A DNA stretch of 64,000 nucleotides from Neurospora crassa OR74A. Lineage: Eukaryota; Ascomycota; Sordariomycetes; Sordariales; Sordariaceae. Each line of letters opens with the position of its first letter. Positions within the stretch are counted from its first letter, which is position 1. The notes beneath the pieces were generated by a model. It was not told the origin of the DNA and did not search any database. It worked only from the letters and a program-made list of their open reading frames with translations. Made by a program: the position numbers and the translations under genes. The stretch is taken from the NCBI RefSeq assembly GCF_000182925.2, contig NC_026503.1, forward strand, positions 4,774,001-4,838,000, given 5' to 3'. Positions 46,893 through 54,729 of this stretch are shown in pieces.

Positions 46893-48548
46893 ATGGAGGC
46901 TTTTTCCGAAGACTGGGCCGACTTCACAGCCGATGACGAGCGCTTGTTACCAGTCACAGTTTCGTGGACTGCTTCGCACAACGACACTAGAAGCTCCGAA
47001 TGGGGAAGTTGTAAAGATTGGGGATATGACGAAGGCAACGATCCCCTCTTCGACCTCGATAACGTCGGTCGTGATGCGGGCAGCGACCTGTTCAACGGGA
47101 GCTTCAGCGACCAAACCACCCACGCGCCGTCTCTCAGTCCGAGAAATCTTTTCCTAAATGACCAAGGAGGCAGCCTTCATATTCCCTCGGAGGTTCCCCT
47201 GAAAGACGACAGCTATTCTGGTCACGACGAGGTCGCTTCTCCGATTGACGATCTTCATGCGGGCCTGGACGATGATGATCTAGGTCGGTATCTGAGTGAG
47301 GGAGCTGTTCACCATGCGGATGCCGCGACTGGCACCTCAATGGGCAGCGGCAAAAACAAAGGTTCCAGCACATCTCTCGACGGGGTTGCCTTTTTCGATG
47401 ACCTGGGTTCCATTTGCGGTGGCCACGATTTACCGAGTCAAAACACCGACAGCGCTCCCAACATCGACAACACTATCAATACGCACAACACCACCTCTAC
47501 CAACACCAACAGCACCATTAACATCAGCAACACCATCAACACCGGAATCACCATCGACGATGACGAAATCCTTGTGCCCACCGATAACGGCAACTTCGGT
47601 GCCGATTACAACGAGCTGTCTATTGGCGGTGAGGAGATTGCTCAGCAACTCAAGCCAGACAACCTCGCTAGCGTTCCTTCCGATGGATACGATTATTTCG
47701 CCGACGAACAATTCTTTGATATGCCCTCTGGCTTCCAGCTTGCTTCCAACGGCCTGGAAGTGGGTTCAAGCCCAGAAGAGCCGGGTTCCAGTGTCCAGAA
47801 CCCGCTGGAGATCGCTGACGACGAAGTCGAGGATGGCTTCCATGACGCGCACGTTCTCGGTACATCTGCACACAGAAGCAGTTCATCGACCACAGTCAAG
47901 ATGCCCGAATCCCGGGCTTTCGACTTTCAAGACACGGAGGCACCAGTCTTCGTATCGTATGCCGAAGTCGAACTCATCATCCCCACCCCCCGGAAAGCCA
48001 TCAGCCCTGTGGTGGCTTTGTGCAAGACGATCAAGGTGGTCGACCTGGACTTAACTGAAGTAGCTTGCCCGAATCCCGTCTAGCAGCCGGGAACCAGCAA
48101 GTGCTTTGCGTGCCTGGCAAACAAGACCAGTCAGGAGTTCAAGAAACTGGTCTCCTGGCGGCTGCAGCGGGGCCTTTACTCATGTACCGGCTGTTATGTC
48201 GGTGCTGGACCAGTCCCGAACGTCTTGGACGAGTGGTGTCGCGAGAAGCAAAGGGAGAGAAGGAGAAGGATTGCCGCCGAGGCAAATGGCGAGATTTATG
48301 TGCCTGGTGGCGGTGAAGAGGATGTTGACGCTGGACCTGGGACCGGAGCCTCGGAGGCCCAGTCCACCGCCTCTTTACACAAGAGAGGCGCTTCGGCTAT
48401 GGCGGGCGGTAGTGATAGCACTGAAGGCACCACCAAGAAAGCCCGCCTAACAAAACAGGTGGCCAACAAAACTTCGGAGCCGATTCAGAGGCCTGGAAGC
48501 CCGAAGAGGAAGATGAGAGGATTGGGGCAGCCTCCGGCTGAGCTTTGA
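46893..48548 (+). CDS. Two-zinc-site family, subfamily 5, acidic, with internal UAG
   Basis: ATG 46893 (MEAFSEDWADFTADDERL) fits the subfamily better than an in-frame ATG 87 bases upstream. The N-terminus is long and acidic (Asp/Ser-rich) with an Asn/Thr/Ile repeat block (INTHNTTSTNTNSTINIS). VACPNPV precedes TAG 48081-48083 (396 residues). The frame continues QPGTSKCFACLANK (C-x2-C), YSCTGCYVG, a changed second half of site 2 (DEWCREK, one Cys) and a basic tail with KKARLTKQ to TGA 48546-48548 (551 residues). Only one Cys precedes the TAG, so site 1 may be incomplete. Confidence 0.8.
48064..48101 (+). promoter_or_regulatory. UAG-loop hairpin of the gene at 46893
   Basis: Inner stem TCCCG (48074) with CGGGA (ending 48092), loop TCTAGCAGC. 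An outer CTTGC/GCAAG pairing (48064-48068 with 48097-48101) extends it. Confidence 0.6.
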
Positions 48549-49695
48549 ATGCTGTGGCGACTAAACAGGAATCTTCGTCACTACGATCGCGTGGAGTATT
48601 CTTTTCCAACCCAAATCCGAGATCATTCTAAGTAAGCAAGAGGCTTGGAGGCTGGAGAGGAAGTCGATGAACACAGGAAAGGGAAGACATATCAGGTCGT
48701 GCATCCGTTCGACTACTCCCTCGGAAGGTTTAGCAGAGAAGCCCACAGGCGAAGCGACATAAACAGACCGGGGACGATTAAGCACCTGTTGATTATGGTC
48801 GGAAGTTATGGAGATGGCTTGACCATTGAGGGTGGAAGTTGGAATGGGCCGCGGTGGTGGGCAGTAGACTGGGGCAGATGTGTTATATCCCCAGGACCCA
48901 GATATCGAAGATACCTCTAGGACTATTACATTTTCGTTTCCCACTCATCTGTTGGGTTTGAAAGGGCGCGTTCACCAAAAGTTGACAGAAATTATCCACC
49001 TATGATACAAGCCGGCTGATGTGCAAGACTGCCCCTGCCGACCTCTATATATGGAACAGGACGTTCCCCCGTACCCTTTGACACCTGATAACTACCTCTT
49101 CGCTACCTCTAACTAACTGCCTCGCCACAGAGTTATCTTACATGGTCCACCCAGCGCGCTTTGGATCAAAAACACCGTGCAAATGGCATTCACAGAGCGA
49201 CTCGTGGTTTCCCCGTTTGGTACGGTTCTGTCTCATACCGTCCCTTTCTCCTCTGTAAAGGTCTGCTCTAGTCCTGAGTCCTGCCTTCTTCGTCCTGTCC
49301 ACATTGCTCCCTTCACGCGCAGACTTCCAATATTTTCTCCAGCTCATATTCTTTCTATATTTACCCCATCCCGCTATCCAACTTGCGCTACCTTCGTTGA
49401 TGGCCTACTTCCCGCTATAGTTTTTGCAATCAAGATTTGAGACTGTGAACAATACCTAGTAAGTCAAATCCTTCAAGCAGAAGACTCAAACATCGCTCAT
49501 CAGCACGCAGAAATTCACTCTTATCACATCGCGTAAGGCGACTTCTGTGCGTAAGGCAAATACGACCCTTCCTACCGGCGGCGTAGAGGTACTTAAGTCG
49601 ATCAAGTACAGCTGGTAATATGGAAGCCTTTATCACGCCGATTAGATTGCGAGCGAAAGCTGATGCGCATATGACAGCAACCTCACAGACCCAAG
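48549..49695. other. Intergenic; promoter of the 49696 gene
   Basis: No gene is supported. Three TACCTCTA/TAGAGGTA motifs occur at 48912, 49104 and 49584. Confidence 0.5.
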
Positions 49696-50829
49696 ATGAT
49701 TGCCGACGAGGGTCATCATAGCTTCTTTGAGGAGGCTTTCTTTGCCAACCGGTCCCGCGAGGAGCCTTTTGAGCTTCTCTACGGCGACGATGACGACAAC
49801 ACCACGTACCTGATAGACCATTTTGATCATGAAGGCGACTTGGGCGTGGATGAGGACGATGACGCCTCCATTCAGCGCAACTCCAGGTCGGAACCCATTG
49901 TTGACCCCATCCTTCCTCAAGGGGACGGGGTCGGAAGTGTAGCAGACTCCTCCTTCTTTTACCCGGAGGACGTCAGTGATGTCGCCCACCAAGTCGTCAC
50001 TCGGCACCTGGTATATACGCCATCCAATTGCAATATCCCCAACGCTTCTCCCGAGTCTGGGGCTGATTCCCAGGACAACAACCTTGTTACCCGAGACGAT
50101 GCTCTTTCATTCATTGACGGCACTAGCACAGAGCTGGACAATCCCCTTTCTGTTCATGTCCCGTCCACGAACATCAACAGCAATCACGCAGTGGACGCTG
50201 CTGCAGACTTACCCGAACCTGTTTTGGCCTCCTCTGCGCTCCATTCTCATGAGGTCAGGACATCGCAACCGTCACTCGAGGAGAGCCATCCCAGCAACGA
50301 CATGACCTACAGTCCTGCTCCATTGAACCCTTCCACTGTTGCACTTCCCAGCATCGAAGTAGTCTGCCAAAAGCTCGCTTCACTCGATATCAAGAACAAC
50401 TCCGACAGGCCCGTTGCAACTGAAAACAGCACAAAATCCGTCCCCGCCTGCTTTCGGTTGCCCATTCGTCCGTCAGGCCGCTGCAGTGTCATCAGGACCA
50501 TCAACGGGTTCCGACTGCACTGCCCGTGCCCTGTCTAGCAGCCAGGCACGAGCAAGTGCTTCGGCCATCTGGGTAACAAGGTCAGTCAGAGGCTGATCAA
50601 CCTGATCAAGCGGCGTCACCGGCGCGGCATCTGGTCCTGTACCGGTTGCTATTGGAAAGCGGTCCCAAGGAACACACTTTGTCGGAGGTGTGGCGACAAG
50701 GGAAGAGCGCAACGGGAAAGGCGTGCTCAGCTGGTTGCTGAGGTACAGGCTGCGGCGGCGCAAGCTCAGGGCGGTAGCGAGCAAGAAACTCAAGGGGATG
50801 AAGGACAATCTGCAGTCGAACCAGCTTAG
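49696..50829 (+). CDS. Two-zinc-site family, subfamily 5, with internal UAG
   Basis: ATG 49696 (MIADEGHHSFFEEAFFANR) has a good context (CCAAGATG). The N-terminus is acidic with YGDDDDNTTY and DEDDDA. No intron is visible. LHCPCPV precedes TAG 50536-50538 (280 residues). The frame continues QPGTSKCFGHLGNK (C-x2-H), IWSCTGCYWK, TLCRRC and a Gln/Ala-rich tail to TAG 50827-50829 (377 residues). Site 1 starts with C-x-C. Site 2 is complete. It is the last family gene before the chromodomain pair. Confidence 0.86.
50525..50550 (+). promoter_or_regulatory. UAG-loop hairpin of the gene at 49696
   Basis: CGTGCC-(C)-TG pairs with CA-GGCACG: eight pairs with one bulge. The loop TCTAGCAGC contains the TAG. 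Confidence 0.7.
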
Positions 50830-51345
50830 TCCACGGTATCATCCTCCAACGGACCTGGGAATCAATGTTGACCGGTAAAGCTGTTAGATGGAAGGGCTGA
50901 TCCCCTGGGGGTCTAGGAAGAGGAATCAGATATGGCGTAGGGTCTGTCAGACGACTTGTCACTCAACGGGTCGACATAGCCATCCATCTTAGGTAGATAT
51001 ACAGGGCGTAGGGGTACCGCCACACCTCCACAGTACGAGGAAACCGCATGTTCACGGGATTAGTGCGGGTTATTCCAGTGACTCCAGAAGGCGTGAAGTT
51101 CAGCCGATTTGGACCGAGTTCGCATTGCTTGCCTTGTGGGTGACGTTGGACTTCAAACAAAGAGATCCGCTTGGCATTGTCAACAGGAGGTACTCGAGGT
51201 TCTTGTCATATTGGACACAAAGCACATTCACAGAGGAATCATCATTGTATTCCATTCCACCTCCTTAATCTTTCCTTGTTACCTCTAGTATCAACCCAAT
51301 CCACCACCCCAACCTCCCATCCCCAACCACTCCCCTTATCTACCT

Positions 51346-51846
51346 CTACATCATGTCCTCAAACTCCTCCAACCACGTCTTCTTCTGCGCCGCCGTCATC
51401 ACCAAATCATCCTCCTCATGCTTCTCCAGCCCCTCCTCCGTGAACGCAGTCCACGCCTTATCCCAAATATCGAGTCTCCTCGGTGGCCCAGCCGCTTTCG
51501 GGTTATCCGAGTGGAACTCAACCAGCAAGTACGGACACCGCTTCAAGTCACTGGCGGGATACCAATATTCGTCCTTGCTCCAGCCCTTCCAGGAGACTTG
51601 GTAGTAGAGCTTCCCGTACATGAAGCGTGAAGCGACGACCTCGTTGAGCTCCCAGAGTTCCTCGCCGTCTTCGGTGGTCTTGTCCGGGGCGGCGTTGGGT
51701 TGGAAGGGCTTTGGTGAGGGTGGACGGGGGCGGGGAGGGTTTTTGGTGGCTTTGCGGCCCTTGTTATGTGGTAGACGGTCTATTAGCGTGTGCTACTCGC
51801 GGGGGGAATTGCAGCTTCGTACCTTGTTTCCTTTCTTTCGTGGCAT
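51346..51846 (-). CDS. Chromodomain protein
   Basis: ATG 51846-51844 (MPRKKGNK) is followed by a 63-base phase-0 intron (51822-51760, GTACGA, GCTAAT branch, AACAAG acceptor). The intron carries an in-frame stop, so it must be removed. The exon 2 frame has a basic Pro-rich linker, then a chromodomain: ELWELNEVVASR, LYYQVSWKGWS, EYWYPASDL, a C-terminal helical part with RRLDIW, and an acidic helix. The product is 145 residues, ending TAG 51348-51346. Chromodomains bind methylated histone tails (H3K9me or H3K27me); the aromatic positions Y/W/Y are present. It lies tail-to-tail with the 49696 gene. A small free chromodomain like this can derive from a retroelement integrase, but no other element part is attached. 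Confidence 0.8.
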
Positions 51847-52444
51847 GGATGTTCTAGGAAGGAGGCCAGGAGGAAGTCGGTCTTGGCCAAACAGTTTGCT
51901 AGGTACCCAAAGGGCTGCTTGTGCTTCCGCTTCCGTCGAGCAAACGCGGAAGGGTTGATTCTTCTGCTATACGCAAATTTTGCCTGGAAGGACGGAGCTG
52001 GCTTGATGGTACCTACCTTCCCCTATTGTGGGTTTGTGAGAAGAGGAAGGGGATGTGGTCAGTATAAATACCCGCGAGGGTGTTGGACACAAACCAGGAC
52101 CTGCCGCTGGATTACTCACTGATATCGCTTGTTTGGGTCTGATTCACGTGGAGTTTGTCTGGGCGATGACACATGCAGCAGTCTTTACGGCAGTTTCTGA
52201 ACAGCATCGACTCCGTGGATAGAACGTTGCCGTTGTCAACAGATTTCGCCGTTCGGATTTCGTCCTTGCTATCGACTATCTGATGATACCCAACAAAGAC
52301 CCAAGCCCAGAAGCAGGAGCTGTGAGTGTAAATCCTTTCACAGTTGCCAAGTTCTCTGCGTCTTACTCCCCATTCGTTCCAGCCAGGACCTCCGTACCTT
52401 CCATTCCTTCCAGCTACCATCATGAGCATTGCCCTTCCTTCCTA

Positions 52445-53377
52445 TTATCTCCTTGCAACGGGTTTTCCTTTCTCTCTTAGCCTCCCCTTGATCCTTTTCC
52501 TTGCCTCTACCGGAAGATCATCGTCCTTGTGCTTCTCTAGCTCCTCATCGTTGTCGAAAGCTCTCTTCCAGATATCCAGTCGCATTGGAAGACCTGGTTC
52601 CTTTGGATTCCTACGGTGAAAGGATAGTAGCCGGTCTGGGGATTCCCTGAAATTGTGTGCCGGGTACATTCCATAGTCGGGTTTACCCTAGCCCTTCCAG
52701 GACACCCGATGGTACAGCAGGCCGTCCGAAAGAATGGCGGAAGTCAGGATTCCGTGGACCTCCCATTTTGGTTCTTTTGCGACTTTGCACACCTTCACCA
52801 CGGTTTTATCTTCACGGGCAGGCTTTTTTGCTTCCTGGGGACAAGAGGTACAGGCAGATTCGGAGGAGTCGGAAACAACTTCTGAGCTGGTTTCAGTTTG
52901 CGGCGTAGAGGCATCATGGACGCGTTCGGGAGGTTCTGCAACTGATGTACGTGGCTCATCCAGATCGCCGCTTGCTCTTAGGGAATCCTTGCAGCAATGT
53001 CCGCTTTGTTCATTGATCGGACTCAATGTTGGAACATCGCCAGGTGCACGTGAATCAACGGGAGTTGGCTCGAAAGGGCTGAGAGTGTCTGTCCTTGAGA
53101 CAGCTGCTGAGAGCACGTCTGCGGTGCTAGCAACATCTTCCATCTCGGCATCATCGCTTGTTTGAGCGTCTTCGCCCATTTCTATGTCTTCAACGCTCTC
53201 TTGTTCCTGGCCGGCAAGGCTGTTTACTCCAAATTCGAGATGGACATCTTTATCCCTGGCTGGAATGAGACTGCCTCCAACTGGAGTGGCAGGAGCAGTC
53301 GCATGCTCAGTGATGGTGGGAAGGGAGAAGGAAGGAGTGGTGGGGGGTTCGAATGACGAGCTACCAAGGGAAGACAT
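52445..53377 (-). CDS. Chromodomain protein with UAG at the WKGW Trp
   Basis: ATG 53377-53375 (MSSLGSSSFEPP) begins an acidic Ser/Thr/Pro/Glu-rich region of about 200 residues. A chromodomain follows: KWEVHGILTSA, LLYHRVSWKG, then TAG 52690-52688 (229 residues). The same frame continues GKPDYGMYPAHNF, then PMRLDIWKRAF and EKHKDDDLP, ending TAA 52447-52445 (310 residues). Aligned to the gene at 51846, the stop falls exactly on the W of WKGW, and everything after it aligns without a gap in the core. On its own this could be a fresh G-to-A nonsense change. In this locus it fits UAG to UGG editing. Confidence 0.8.
52668..52707 (-). promoter_or_regulatory. UAG hairpin of the chromodomain gene
   Basis: On the - strand TCGGGT (upstream) pairs with ACCCGA (downstream) around a 21-base loop that contains the TAG. 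It is weaker than the hairpins of the zinc family. Confidence 0.4.
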
Positions 53378-54729
53378 GGTTGTCCCTGGTGATGGAGTAC
53401 TCCTACTTCAAAGTCCACCAGTCGTCAATTCCTTCCCCTTCCGAGCACAAAACAAACACACCGATATCATAGGTACCTTTGGCGGTGGCCGCTAATGTCA
53501 CCCTCGTAAGCGTCAAAGTTAAAGAAGTCCATCCAATATTCTTCGATAGCTTCGGCCTCGTAGGAGGTTGAAGGATGACCGTAGCCAGCGATCGAGCCGG
53601 CTTCCGAGGTAGTTGTATACCTACGTTTGGTTATCGGGACTCATACTCGGCGGCCCACGATTGGGATTCAGCTGCTGTTTCCTACGCAGTCCCAGGGATG
53701 GTGGATATATGACGCTTACCAGGGTTGAATCTGGAAAGAAGGGTCCTATTGGAGGCGGAGGGGCGAAGAAGTCCCAGAATTTATATAGATCTCGAGAGCG
53801 AGATTACTTCCAAATTTCTAGCATTCCATTTACACTTCACTCTCCCTTTACCCAGGATGATAAGCCGTGAGAGTGGCCAAGCTGAGTGAGTGTCTGAATA
53901 GGATGATCCCACAGCTTATGTGAATGGGAAATTACACGAAGTGGAAGTTCCATCTAAGTGTCTTGTACGAACGAATATGTGGAACTTTGTTTGCCTTGTG
54001 ATGATGCCGTCTGATGGAACGGGTGTTCAACCTTGGGATTTTGTCCGTTGACGCTCTTTTCTCTCTTCGTCTTTTTCTGCATTCCACTAGTCATCTTGAA
54101 CAGCGGATTGTTCGTACCTACCGAGGATAAAGCTCGTAGACTTCAAGTCTGGTGTGCATCAACGCATGGCGACAACGGTTACGAGGTTGTCAAAAATTGT
54201 ACCTCTACGCTACATTGGATACAAAGTCTCCATACCGCCATGTAGCTCGAAAACAGCCCATCAGTTTAAAAAGGTATCCTAATCGGGACCTACCGATGGA
54301 TGTAGGTAGAGGCACCCTGATCTTTAGAGGTACCGAACAGGACTGGAAGTTGCTAGTGGAATGACCGGGCATTGCATGGAAATCCAAGTCACACTTGGAA
54401 CCATCATTTTCACCCTCTCCATCGACTTGAACACTTCGATCCGTCTCTGCGCGGCGCTCTGTCTCATTTATGTTGCCAACGTGGAGAATCCCCTCGGTGT
54501 GGAAACTCAAAACCATCCGTCGTGTTGTTCGTTTCCTCTCAGGAAACACAATCTGTCAGATATCAAGCCATGAACTGCGAAATGTTTGCTCGATGTACAT
54601 TCGGTCAGAGATGTCTTATGACAAATCCTACCTGTAGATAAAATATAAATACCCTACCTAGAGGTAGTACCTGTTAAGATGATGCCTAGAGTTCAACATG
54701 TGTTCCGTATATAGAGGTAGATTCAATCA
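53378..54729. other. Intergenic right flank before the AT-rich block
   Basis: No gene is supported. Four TAGAGGTA/TACCTCTA motifs occur at 54200, 54325, 54659 and 54712, the densest cluster, right at the compositional boundary. Confidence 0.5.

Larger units (their letters stand above)
1346..54719. repeat. Dispersed 8-base motif TAGAGGTA/TACCTCTA
   Basis: Exact copies (either strand) begin at 1346, 5811, 5891, 5911, 6852, 7861, 8260, 10478, 10676, 10761, 13926, 18593, 27954, 37953, 39362, 39763, 40499, 40880, 42172, 44502, 48912, 49104, 49584, 51280, 51341, 54200, 54325, 54659 and 54712. A random 8-mer on both strands would be expected about twice in this length. Several copies are part of a palindrome: TACCTCTAGGTA at 10761 and 27954, its complement TACCTAGAGGTA near 10672 and 54655, and CTCTAGAGGTA at 5808 and 40877. 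Most are intergenic. None is seen between 18.6 and 27.9 kb or between 28 and 37.9 kb. A regulatory site, a recombination-associated motif or a lineage-typical intergenic word are all possible. Confidence 0.7.

Noticed and set aside
2570-50538. The conserved TAG as a 3' splice site (YTAG) rather than a codon
   Set aside because: CTAG/TTAG does look like an acceptor, but no donor and branch site recur at a constant place upstream. Splicing would remove the Cys pairs and the HPAV helix, which are conserved right up to the TAG. Frame is kept on both sides in all intact members, and the TAG lies in hairpin loops. cDNA could still overturn this.
2570-50538. Simple pseudogenisation of the whole family
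   Set aside because: Identical stop position and codon in 20 divergent copies, with conserved Cys/His and open frame behind it, is not what random decay gives.
2570-50538. UAG decoded as pyrrolysine or a reassigned nuclear code
   Set aside because: Pyrrolysine is not known in fungi, and other genes and several final stops here use TAG as a normal terminator.
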